Positions 33,412-40,696 of a stretch of DNA of 64,000 nt are shown here, one piece after another. A program made the translations under genes and the position numbers. Numbering within the stretch: position 1 is the first letter of the stretch; each line of letters starts with the position of its first letter. The notes beneath the pieces are model-generated. The model was not told where the DNA came from, ran no database searches, and saw only the letters and a list, made by a program, of their open reading frames with translations. Source of the DNA: Qipengyuania_C sp046254955 (GTDB lineage: Bacteria > Pseudomonadota > Alphaproteobacteria > Sphingomonadales > Sphingomonadaceae); NCBI RefSeq assembly GCF_046254955.1, contig NZ_JBJXRG010000001.1, positions 868,001-932,000 of the forward strand, in the 5' to 3' direction.

Positions 33412-34268
33412 CATCAGGCAGAACACTCATTTTCCACCTGAGCGACGTCCATTTCGGCCTTGAAGACAACCGGGCGCTGGATTGGGTAAAGCAGGAGATT
33501 TCCGAGCAGCGGCCCGATGCCGTGGCAATCACGGGCGACCTTACCATGCGTGCCCGGCATCGGGAGTTCGAGGCGGCGACCCAGTGGATCAACTCGCTTG
33601 ATGCCCCGGTAACCGTAGAGATCGGGAATCACGATATGCCGTATTTCAACCCGGTCGAGCGCTTCTTCGATCCCTATCGCCGAATGAGCGCCATCCAGGA
33701 CAAGGTTGAGAAGGAAATCGATTTGCCCGGCCTTGCAGTTGTCCCCCTCAAGACAGTTCGGCGCTGGCAGCCCCGCCTCAACTGGTCGAAAGGCTGGGTG
33801 ACCGATTCCGCGCTCGAAAAATGCTTGGCCGCGATCGATGCGCTACCCGAGGGGATGCAGGCGATCGTCACGGCGCATCATCCGCTCCGCGAAGTGGGCA
33901 CCCAAGGCACCGCGCTGACACGAAACGGGCGCAAGGCGCTGGATGCCCTGGCAGTGCGCCCGGTGCTAGCGGTTCTTTCCGGCCATGTTCACGATGCCTT
34001 CGACATTGTCGAGGAGACGGGCAGCGGGCCAGTCAGGATGATAGGGGCGGGAACCCTGTCCCAGCGTGTGCGATCGACTCCGCCTAGCTTCAATGAACTT
34101 GTCTGGGACGGAAGACGGCTTGAGGTGACTGTTCGCAATCTCGACCATGTCCTTACCCAGGATATGCAGATCAGCGATGTTCCGGCCAATGCCCTGCCGC
34201 CCCGCCAGCCTGGAGAGCCGGTGGCCCGGGTCAACCAAGTGCCGCGGACTGATCCGCCCGTCCATTAA
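33408..34268 (+). CDS. Metallophosphoesterase (calcineurin-like)
   Basis: A 286-residue cytoplasmic dinuclear-metal phosphoesterase. Motifs in order: LSDVHFG, ITGDLTMRAR, EIGNHDM, VTAHHPL and LSGHVHDAF, the full calcineurin-like set. It resembles the cyclic-nucleotide or DNA-repair-like phosphodiesterase branch; the substrate is unknown. The start at 33408 (MTSGRTLIFHLSDVH) overlaps the TGA of the decayed kinase frame. Upstream codons in the same frame belong to that remnant. A proline-rich tail ends the protein. Confidence 0.88.
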   Translation: MTSGRTLIFHLSDVHFGLEDNRALDWVKQEISEQRPDAVAITGDLTMRARHREFEAATQWINSLDAPVTVEIGNHDMPYFNPVERFFDPYRRMSAIQDKVEKEIDLPGLAVVPLKTVRRWQPRLNWSKGWVTDSALEKCLAAIDALPEGMQAIVTAHHPLREVGTQGTALTRNGRKALDALAVRPVLAVLSGHVHDAFDIVEETGSGPVRMIGAGTLSQRVRSTPPSFNELVWDGRRLEVTVRNLDHVLTQDMQISDVPANALPPRQPGEPVARVNQVPRTDPPVH

Positions 34269-34285
34269 GCCTGCAACGGATCGCC

Positions 34286-34300
34286 CTAACTTCGCGTTAA
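34286..34300 (+). promoter_or_regulatory. CtrA-like binding site
   Basis: CTAA at 34286-34289, seven bases, then TTAA at 34297-34300, followed by CCAT. This is one mismatch from the alphaproteobacterial CtrA pattern TTAA-N7-TTAA. It lies about 85 bases before a small membrane-protein gene. The 11-mer GCGTTAACCAT recurs at 39460-39470. Confidence 0.35.
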
Positions 34301-34383
34301 CCATCTTTGGCAAGCCGTTGGTCATATAGCCCGGCCAATCTAGCCCAAGGATTTGTTAAGCAAACGGGCCGCGGAGCGTCGTG

Positions 34384-34581
34384 ATGGAGTTGGTCAAAGC
34401 GATCCCCATGGGGGTGATTCTCACCTGGGTTGTCGCGCTTGTAATCGGTTCAACCGGTTCGAGCGGCGGCCAGCTGGCGATTCATCACATGACCATGGGT
34501 GAAATCGACGTGCTGTGGTCATGGCCGCTGTTTCTCGGAGGTACCGGGCTAGCCTGGGGTCTGATGCTGATGCAGCGCTAG
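34384..34581 (+). CDS. Small membrane protein, unknown function
   Basis: A 65-residue protein with two hydrophobic segments (MGVILTWVVALVIG and LFLGGTGLAWGLMLM) joined by a loop containing GSSGGQLAIHHM. A GTG directly before the ATG is an alternative start. No named family is recognised. The histidine- and methionine-containing loop is notable but too short to interpret. The CtrA-like site lies upstream and the rpsI terminator just downstream on the other strand. Confidence 0.6.
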   Translation: MELVKAIPMGVILTWVVALVIGSTGSSGGQLAIHHMTMGEIDVLWSWPLFLGGTGLAWGLMLMQR

Positions 34582-34603
34582 TTTCGATACCCACCAATAC
34601 ACG

Positions 34604-34633
34604 AAAAAGGGCGACTCAATCGAGCCGCCCTTT
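34604..34633 (-). terminator. Intrinsic terminator of the rplM-rpsI operon
   Basis: On the minus strand AAAGGGCGGCTC pairs with GAGTCGCCCTTT (one mismatch) and is followed by a T tract. It lies about 20 bases after the rpsI stop codon. Confidence 0.85.
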
Positions 34634-34651
34634 GTTGTCTGTGAAGTTCGC

Positions 34652-35170
34652 TTAGCGCTTCGAGAACTGGAAGCTGCGACGCGCCTTGGCGCGGCCGTAC
34701 TTCTTCCGCTCGACCACACGGCTATCGCGGGTCAGGAACCCGGCAGCCTTGACGGTAGCCCGCAAGGCCGGCTCGTACTTGGTCAGCGCCTGGCTGATGC
34801 CATGCTTGACCGCTCCGGCCTGGCCCGAAAGACCGCCGCCGCGCACGGTTGCAATCACGTCATACTGGCCTTCGCGTTCGGTGATGGCGAATGGCTGGTT
34901 GATGATCAGGCGAAGAGTCGGGCGCGCGAAATAGACTTCCTGATCGCGGCCATTGACGGTGACTGTGCCCTTGCCCGGCTTGATCCAGACACGTGCGACC
35001 GCATCCTTGCGCCGCCCGGTTGCGTAAGCGCGGCCGAGATCGTCAAGTTCCTGTTCGCGCAGCGGAACGTCCGCCACGGCTGCGATTTTAGCGGCATCAC
35101 CTTCAGGTGCATCGCCGGCGATGTCTTTCAGATCGGCGAGATCGGAAACGGTGTTGTTTTCGTCAGCCAT
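34652..35170 (-). CDS. rpsI: 30S ribosomal protein S9
   Basis: A 172-residue ribosomal protein. The conserved S9 domain occupies the last ~130 residues: YATGRRKDAVARVWIKPGKG, INQPFAITEREGQYD, GGGLSGQAGAVKHGISQAL, and the C-terminal KARRSFQFSKR that reaches the ribosomal P site. An acidic N-terminal extension of about 45 residues precedes it, as is common in alphaproteobacteria. Its start overlaps the rplM stop by one base (TAATG), giving tight coupling. An intrinsic terminator follows. Confidence 0.97.
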   Translation of the reverse strand: MADENNTVSDLADLKDIAGDAPEGDAAKIAAVADVPLREQELDDLGRAYATGRRKDAVARVWIKPGKGTVTVNGRDQEVYFARPTLRLIINQPFAITEREGQYDVIATVRGGGLSGQAGAVKHGISQALTKYEPALRATVKAAGFLTRDSRVVERKKYGRAKARRSFQFSKR

Positions 35171-35649
35171 TATGCGGTGACCTTATTCTTGCGATTCATG
35201 GATGCGACATCGAGCACTTCGGGCTTCTGCCCGTCGTGCGGGTGTTCGGTGCCGTTGTAGAGGTGCAGTGCACGCATTTGGTCACGGCCAAGGGGTCCGC
35301 GCGGAATCATCCGCTCGACTGCCTTCTCCAGCACACGTTCCGGGAAACGACCTTCGAGGATCTTCGCAGGCGTTGTTTCCTTGATGCCGCCGACATAGCC
35401 GGTGTGCTTGTAATAACGCTTGTCAGACATCTTCTTGCCGGTGAATTTCACTTTGTCGGCATTGATGACAATCACGTGATCGCCGCAGTCGACATGCGGG
35501 GTGTAGCTCGGCTTATGCTTGCCGCGCAGGAGGTTGGCGATGATCGTGGCAACGCGGCCAACAACGAGGCCTTCTGCATCGATCAGGTGCCATTTCTTTT
35601 CGACCTCGGCCGGTTTGATCGACCGGGTGGTCTTGCTGAGCGCCTTCAT
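35170..35649 (-). CDS. rplM: 50S ribosomal protein L13
   Basis: A 159-residue ribosomal protein, first gene of the rplM-rpsI operon. Signatures: KKWHLIDAEGLVVGRVATI, LRGKHKPSYTPHVDCGDHV, KHTGYVGGIKE, and VERMIPRGPLGRDQMRALHLYNG. The 191 bases upstream to the next gene should hold the operon promoter; I see no structured leader that I can assign. Length is slightly above the usual 142-150 because of a C-terminal extension. Confidence 0.97.
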   Translation of the reverse strand: MKALSKTTRSIKPAEVEKKWHLIDAEGLVVGRVATIIANLLRGKHKPSYTPHVDCGDHVIVINADKVKFTGKKMSDKRYYKHTGYVGGIKETTPAKILEGRFPERVLEKAVERMIPRGPLGRDQMRALHLYNGTEHPHDGQKPEVLDVASMNRKNKVTA

Positions 35650-35840
35650 GGGCTGTTTTCCATTCCTGAGTTTACGTTCGCGCCGGGGCGCAAATTTCTT
35701 GCGCCTGCCTCATGGGAGCCCTGCGCCAAGTGCGCGCCATCTGGCGTCGAAAGTGCCGCAAGTCAAGCATTTCCGGGCCTCACAGAGGAGGTAAAATAAT
35801 ACCGCCAGCTAGCTCCCGGACCAATTCCGCTGAATTCTGG

Positions 35841-36575
35841 TTATGCAGCTGTCAGTTTCCAGACCTCGCTGGAGCGCAATTCTTCATTCTCAATACGAGT
35901 GACAACCGTTCTCTCGCTGGACTTCAGCAATCCGTTGGTGAGATCCGCTTCGGCGCGATAGATGATTTCCATCCGCCCACTTACCCCGCCGGGCAAGTCC
36001 ATGGCTTTCTTCTCGCTCGACTCGCTCCCAGCAGGAAAGAAAAGGTCCTGCGGCCACCGCGTCATCATGCTTAGTGAGGCTTGTTGCAGCTGCGCGAGGA
36101 AGGCCCTGAGTTCGTTGTGACGAACAGCCGCGCCCCCCAGGGAATCAATAGCCGAATGCGCAGCCTGCCCCAGTTGGTCCAATGCTATCTGCCGCGAAAC
36201 CACTGGGCCCGCCATGATCATCCCGTGGCTATCCAGCTCCAGCGGGAAGGATTCCTCAGTCTGTCTCGAGCGCTCAAGCGCAGCCAGAGATTCGAGGCCG
36301 GCAGGTGCCTTTACCTCGACGTCCCGCTGGGTTCCCTCGACACGCCAGCCATTAGCGGCGGAAAGGAACCGGACATTCCAGACCCGCGCGACCGTAAGCC
36401 GGTTTCCGTCAATAAGTTCGCGAGTGATCTCGCGGCGCAGGCGCATGGGGCCGCTCGGCACGTTCACAACTGTTCCGGCCTTTGCGAGAACACTTTGCGC
36501 GTTCAACGCCCAAATCGCACCGATGGCGGACAGGCCCCCTTTTCGGATGACTTCTCTTCTACTCGCGCTGCTCAT
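35841..36575 (-). CDS. Probable Tat-exported protein, unknown function
   Basis: A 244-residue protein whose N-terminus (SRREVIRKGG then GLSAIGAIWALNAQSVLA) looks like a twin-arginine signal: two arginines, a moderately hydrophobic stretch and an alanine cleavage site. The mature part starts GTVVNVPSGPMRLRREITRE and has predicted mixed beta and helix. No cofactor-binding motif or known domain is visible. The start at 36575 lies one base after the cutA stop, so the long upstream extension of the frame is rejected. A ctaA-cutA-exported gene operon is likely. Confidence 0.68.
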   Translation of the reverse strand: MSSASRREVIRKGGLSAIGAIWALNAQSVLAKAGTVVNVPSGPMRLRREITRELIDGNRLTVARVWNVRFLSAANGWRVEGTQRDVEVKAPAGLESLAALERSRQTEESFPLELDSHGMIMAGPVVSRQIALDQLGQAAHSAIDSLGGAAVRHNELRAFLAQLQQASLSMMTRWPQDLFFPAGSESSEKKAMDLPGGVSGRMEIIYRAEADLTNGLLKSSERTVVTRIENEELRSSEVWKLTAA

Positions 36576-36576
36576 C

Positions 36577-36897
36577 TTACCCCTTCGATCGCGGCAGCCC
36601 CCCAAGCCACTCTTTTGTCGCCGCGCCAACCACTTCGCAATGCCAACCGAGAATGGCAGGAGTTTCGTAGGGATGCAAAGATTCGATTCGGGATACCGCT
36701 CTTTCAAGGCAATCACTGTGGGTCTTGAACAACACCCCCAGTTCATCGCTTACACCCTGCTCACCATTCCAGACAAAGCGCGAGTGAACGGATCCCAAGA
36801 AGTTGGCACAAGCAATCAGACCGTCTTCCAGCAGGGCATCGGCCACCTCGGTGGCGCTTTCCTGGTCAGGGAACGGGCACCAGATCATGGCGCTCAT
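36577..36897 (-). CDS. cutA: Divalent-cation tolerance protein CutA
   Basis: A 106-residue trimeric protein of the CutA1 family, once linked to copper tolerance; its real role is unsettled. Family segments are CPFPDQESATEVADALLEDGLIACANFLG, SRFVWNGEQGVSDELGVLFKT and HPYETPAILGWH (each read in pieces). Homologues usually have a longer hydrophilic start, but the length fits. The start at 36897 overlaps the heme A synthase stop in ATGA. Longer upstream readings would lie inside ctaA. Confidence 0.92.
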   Translation of the reverse strand: MSAMIWCPFPDQESATEVADALLEDGLIACANFLGSVHSRFVWNGEQGVSDELGVLFKTHSDCLERAVSRIESLHPYETPAILGWHCEVVGAATKEWLGGLPRSKG

Positions 36898-37955
36898 CGC
36901 GCCCGCCCCAAGACATGGCCCCCCCAGGCCATAGCTGCCACGAGTAGCGCACCAACCAATTGGTGAGCGGCTGCGAGCCACAGTTCCATCCCAGTCATGA
37001 CTACCGCGATGCCCAGGATAATCTGGGTTCCGAAGGCCGAATGGATCGCAATCGAAGCGCGCCGATCGAAAGGTCGAAGCTTTCGCGCCATGATTACAAG
37101 CGCCGCAACCGCGACCCATGCCCACCAACGGTGCAGGAAATGGATCAGGAATGGGTCATGGGTCGCCGCCCATATGAGCCCGCGGGATGTATCGTACTCG
37201 GGCACGATCCGGCCCTGCATCAATGGCCAGCTATCCGAAGCGAAGCCTGCGTTGAGCCCGGCGACCCATGCGCCAAGTAGAAGCTGCAGAGCGACGATTG
37301 AGATCACTGCAAAAGACAAGCCGGTCAGCCGGGCTGGCCTCGCATCGGGAATGGCATACAGGCGCAGGAGATCCAGAGCGGTCCAGACAAGGCCGCCTAG
37401 GGTGAACAGCGCTGTCATCAAATGGATCGAGAGCCAGAAATGGCTGACATCGGTCATCTCGGTATTGAGGCCCGAGCGCACCATGTACCAGCCGAACACG
37501 CCTTGGAGTCCCCCCAGTGCAAGCAGTGCGAGCAAGCGCGGCTTGTAGCCTTGCGGGATCTGCCGCTTGATCCAGAACCAAGCCAGCGGGAGCGCAAAGG
37601 CCAAGCCGATCAGCCTGCCTAGCAAGCGATGGAACCATTCCCAGAAATAGATGAACTTGTAATCCGCCAGCGTCATCCCGGCTGGCCCTGCCACCTGCTG
37701 GTATTCGCCAATTTTCTGGTACGCCGCGAACTCTGCTTGCCACTGCGCCTCCGAAAGCGGGGGCAAGGCGCCAGTGACCGGCTTCCATTCGGTGATCGAC
37801 AGGCCGCTTTCGGTAAGCCGCGTTATCCCGCCGACCAGCACGATAATCACAACCATCGCGGCTACAGCAAATAGCCAATAGGCGATTGCTCGCGGCCGCG
37901 CGAGCCGGGGATTCCGGGCGCGGTGTTGCGGCAAAGCTTCTGCTGCGGAGTTCAT
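36894..37955 (-). CDS. ctaA: Heme A synthase (COX15/CtaA)
   Basis: A 353-residue inner-membrane enzyme converting heme O to heme A for cytochrome oxidase. About eight hydrophobic segments are present. Heme-ligand and signature regions include GGITRLTESGLSITEWKP, YFWEWFHRLLGRLIG, GLQGVFGWYMVRSGL, and FLIHFLHRWWAWVAV with conserved histidines. The alphaproteobacterial form lacks the CtaA disulfide loops of Bacillus. It heads a likely operon with cutA and an exported protein. It is divergent from the MerC gene across about 90 bases. Confidence 0.95.
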   Translation of the reverse strand: MNSAAEALPQHRARNPRLARPRAIAYWLFAVAAMVVIIVLVGGITRLTESGLSITEWKPVTGALPPLSEAQWQAEFAAYQKIGEYQQVAGPAGMTLADYKFIYFWEWFHRLLGRLIGLAFALPLAWFWIKRQIPQGYKPRLLALLALGGLQGVFGWYMVRSGLNTEMTDVSHFWLSIHLMTALFTLGGLVWTALDLLRLYAIPDARPARLTGLSFAVISIVALQLLLGAWVAGLNAGFASDSWPLMQGRIVPEYDTSRGLIWAATHDPFLIHFLHRWWAWVAVAALVIMARKLRPFDRRASIAIHSAFGTQIILGIAVVMTGMELWLAAAHQLVGALLVAAMAWGGHVLGRAR

Positions 37956-38048
37956 GATGAAGCCTTAGTGGTGAGGGGGACACAGCGGCGCAAGCAATTT
38001 GAATAGGTGAGCCCGCTTTCGCTTGAATCATGTTACATCATCTCATAC

Positions 38049-38432
38049 ATGAACTGGGCAATGAATTCACCCCGTCTCTCGATTCGCGAGCGTCTTGATC
38101 GTGCCGGCGTAGTCCTTTCAGGACTCTGCGCCTTGCACTGCGTGGCCAGTCTCGTCATCCTTTCAGGGCTTGGCATTGGCGGAAGCTTCCTGCTCGCGCC
38201 AATCGTGCATGAGGTAGGCCTTGCCATCGCCTGCGTGATTGCCGGGGTGGCGATTGGTTGGGGTGCGCTGAAATATCGCAAGGCGGCTCCTTTTGTTGTC
38301 GCGATGATGGGCCTGACCTTCATGGGGGGAGCATTGGCGGCCCCGCATGGCGTGTTCGAGGCAGTGCTGACCATTATCGGCGTGATCCTCGTCTCTTTCG
38401 GCCATGTTCTGAACTTGCGATCCGCGCACTGA
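38049..38432 (+). CDS. MerC-domain membrane protein
   Basis: A protein of about 127 residues with four membrane segments and the MerC motif GLCALHCVASLVI with two cysteines. MerC relatives carry mercuric or other soft metal ions across the inner membrane. No mer operon is present here, so metal uptake in general is the safer reading. Starts at 38049 and 38061 are both possible and neither has a good ribosome site. Segment lengths and the ending FGHVLNLRSAH match stand-alone MerC proteins. Confidence 0.82.
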   Translation: MNWAMNSPRLSIRERLDRAGVVLSGLCALHCVASLVILSGLGIGGSFLLAPIVHEVGLAIACVIAGVAIGWGALKYRKAAPFVVAMMGLTFMGGALAAPHGVFEAVLTIIGVILVSFGHVLNLRSAH

Positions 38433-38448
38433 GCGCTATCTGGCGGTG

Positions 38449-39435
38449 ATGACCGCCCTAAATTCTCTTGTCGTCAATGGTGAAACCCGCCGTAGCAGTG
38501 CCGCGACCATCGCTGCCCTGGTCAAGGAGCTCGATCTCGATCCAGCCAAGGTCGCGGTCGAACACAATGGCGTCATTGCACCGCGCTCGACCTTGGACGA
38601 AGCATCACTTTCTGACGGAGATGTGCTGGAGATCGTCCATTTCGTCGGCGGCGGTGATGCTTCCGGCGAGGACAGCTGGAGCGTTGCCGGGCGGACTTTC
38701 AATTCGCGACTGATTGTCGGTACCGGGAAGTACAAGGATTTCGAGCAGAATGCCGCGGCGCTGGAAGCCTCCGGCGCGGAAATCGTCACCGTTGCCGTTC
38801 GCAGGGTCAACGTCAGCGATCCCAAATCGCCAATGCTCACTGACTATATCGATCCGAAGAAGGTCACCTACCTGCCCAACACTGCCGGATGCTTCAACGC
38901 GGACGAAGCAATCCGAACCTTGCGGCTGGCGCGTGAAGCAGGCGGTTGGGACCTGGTGAAGCTCGAGGTATTGGGCGAAGCGCGTACGCTTTACCCCAAC
39001 ATGCGCGAAACGCTGGAAGCCACCGAAGTGCTGGCCAAGGAGGGCTTTCTGCCGATGGTCTACTGCGTCGATGATCCGATCGCCGCGAAGCAGCTTGAAG
39101 ATGCGGGCGCAGTTGCGGTCATGCCGCTTGGTGCGCCGATCGGCTCGGGCCTGGGAATCCAGAACCAGGTCACGATCCGGCTGATCGTGGAAGGTGCGAG
39201 CGTGCCGGTGCTGGTGGATGCCGGGGTCGGCACTGCCAGCGATGCCGCCGTGGCGATGGAGCTCGGCTGCGACGGTGTCTTGATGAACACGGCCATTGCC
39301 GAGGCAAAGGACCCGATCCGGATGGCGCGCGCTATGAAGCTCAGTGTCGAGGCTGGCCGCGAGGCTTATCTCGCCGGGCGCATGGGCCGCCGCAAATATG
39401 CCGACCCGTCAAGTCCGCTAGCAGGCCTCATCTAG
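38449..39435 (+). CDS. thiG: Fused sulfur carrier ThiS / thiazole synthase ThiG
   Basis: A 328-residue fusion. Residues 1-66 are a ThiS ubiquitin-like domain (SLVVNGETRRSSAATIAALVKE to LEIVHFVGGG). Residues about 75-328 are ThiG, with RLIVGTGKYKDF, the Schiff-base lysine region KLEVLGEARTLYPNM, and GAPIGSGLGI. ThiG makes the thiamine thiazole phosphate using sulfur from ThiS thiocarboxylate. In stand-alone ThiS the sulfur sits on a free C-terminal Gly-Gly; here GGG runs into the ThiG part, so cleavage or another transfer route is needed. Such fusions are known in some proteobacteria. Start 38449; a GTG directly before it is an alternative. Confidence 0.93.
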   Translation: MTALNSLVVNGETRRSSAATIAALVKELDLDPAKVAVEHNGVIAPRSTLDEASLSDGDVLEIVHFVGGGDASGEDSWSVAGRTFNSRLIVGTGKYKDFEQNAAALEASGAEIVTVAVRRVNVSDPKSPMLTDYIDPKKVTYLPNTAGCFNADEAIRTLRLAREAGGWDLVKLEVLGEARTLYPNMRETLEATEVLAKEGFLPMVYCVDDPIAAKQLEDAGAVAVMPLGAPIGSGLGIQNQVTIRLIVEGASVPVLVDAGVGTASDAAVAMELGCDGVLMNTAIAEAKDPIRMARAMKLSVEAGREAYLAGRMGRRKYADPSSPLAGLI

Positions 39436-39510
39436 CGAAATCGCGTTCGTGGTTACCGAGCGTTAACCATATTGCGCGACAAGTCCCCTGCAACAAGCGG
39501 GGACAAGAAA

Positions 39511-40041
39511 ATGGCCGTTACGGGCACTGCTTCGATGACAATCGCCGAAATGCGCGAGTTCGCGAGCTTCGCTCCATGCGAACAGCGCTACATCCGCCGC
39601 AGCCTCGATGTCGGGCTGGGACGCCAGGATGCATTCAAGCTCTGGGCGCGCGATGCTCGGGAGAACGCCTCAATCCGCAGCCAGTATGTCGCTTACCAGG
39701 AACTCAAGGCGCTTCGCGACGCCATGCCGCAAAACGATACTCCCGATGCGATCGAGGGATTTCTCGGAAAACTTGCGCGGGTTGCCACGTTCGATCTGGC
39801 GCAGGACCGGATTACCTGTTTTGCCGCATTCCGTTTCCTTTATGAACGACTCTTGGGCGCTGAAGCTCGCCCATGGCTACCGAGTGCATTCTGCGCTGCC
39901 GCAGCCCTGCCGCAAATTCGCCCGGATCGCCGCAAGCTGCTGCTTCAGTCGCTGAGCGAAGCCGCTGCTACTGCTCCCGCGTGGTCCGACCGCGCTCCGA
40001 GCTTCTATCCGGAATATGTCGAGCACGCCGAAGCCGCTTAG
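39511..40041 (+). CDS. Helical protein of unknown function
   Basis: A 176-residue soluble protein that looks almost wholly helical: MTIAEMREFASFAPCEQRYIRRSL, QYVAYQELKALRDAM, DAIEGFLGKLARV and RKLLLQSLSEAAATA (given in pieces). It has no signal, no membrane segment and no motif I can name. The ATG at 39511 follows GGGGACAAGAAA. That GGGGAC pairs with GTCCCC 10 bases upstream, so a small hairpin could hide the ribosome site. It is downstream of thiSG and may be transcribed separately. Confidence 0.6.
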   Translation: MAVTGTASMTIAEMREFASFAPCEQRYIRRSLDVGLGRQDAFKLWARDARENASIRSQYVAYQELKALRDAMPQNDTPDAIEGFLGKLARVATFDLAQDRITCFAAFRFLYERLLGAEARPWLPSAFCAAAALPQIRPDRRKLLLQSLSEAAATAPAWSDRAPSFYPEYVEHAEAA

Positions 40042-40109
40042 GCGCAAGGTCCGCTAGCGACCCAATTGTGGACGTTGCTCCAGACCGATTCCTGTGCGAC
40101 TAGATCAGA

Positions 40110-40658
40110 ATGACAATCGACCTCGCGCCCGGAGAGCGTATCATCTGGCAGGGCCAGCCAAAGCAGGGCATCCGGCTGGCGCCACAAGACGCTTTCGCTG
40201 TGCCTTTTGCTGCCTTCTGGCTCTTTCTCGTTTTGATGATTTTCCTGCTGGCGTTCACTGGTGAGTTGAAGGACGCCGATCCCCTCACATATCTTATCTT
40301 GCCGGTCTTTCTGCTCATCGGCCTACACATGCTGTTTGGCCGGTTTCTCATTGATCGCGCCGCTCGGCGGCGCACGTTCTTTTATCTCACCTCGGAGAGG
40401 GCAATCATTCAAGATGGCCTACGGCGACCAAGCCGGAGATCGGTAAACCTCGCCGCCGCACCTGAAATACGATTTCAGGCGAGACGGAATGGTCGTGGCA
40501 CGGTGCAGTTTGGTTCGCCGAGTATGTTTGGAATGATGCCGCCGAGTTGGCCGGGAGCAAGCCAATTCCTTCCACCAGCATTTAATGACATTGAGGATGC
40601 AGAACGCGTTTTCAATCTCGCACTGAAGGCGCAGCGGGAGGCTAAAGCGAGCACTTAG
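40110..40658 (+). CDS. Membrane protein with PH-like C-terminal domain
   Basis: A 182-residue protein. An N-terminal segment (LAPGERIIWQGQPKQGI) typical of bacterial PH-domain membrane proteins is followed by two membrane spans (FAAFWLFLVLMIFLLAF and LTYLILPVFLLIGLHML). A basic stretch and TFFYLTSERAIIQDG then begin the PH-like fold. Residues 130-165 contain a Phe/Pro/Gly-rich loop (FGSPSMFGMMPPSWPG). The function is unknown. The preceding 68-base gap has no clear promoter. Confidence 0.65.
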   Translation: MTIDLAPGERIIWQGQPKQGIRLAPQDAFAVPFAAFWLFLVLMIFLLAFTGELKDADPLTYLILPVFLLIGLHMLFGRFLIDRAARRRTFFYLTSERAIIQDGLRRPSRRSVNLAAAPEIRFQARRNGRGTVQFGSPSMFGMMPPSWPGASQFLPPAFNDIEDAERVFNLALKAQREAKAST

Positions 40659-40696
40659 CTAAGGTCCGCTTTCCACCCACATTCGGACATAAGACC

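Noticed and set aside
38027..38060. Imperfect inverted repeat resembling a Zur or metal-regulator box before the MerC gene
   Set aside because: Only the outer CATGT arms match; the inner positions do not, so it is below what I would call a site.
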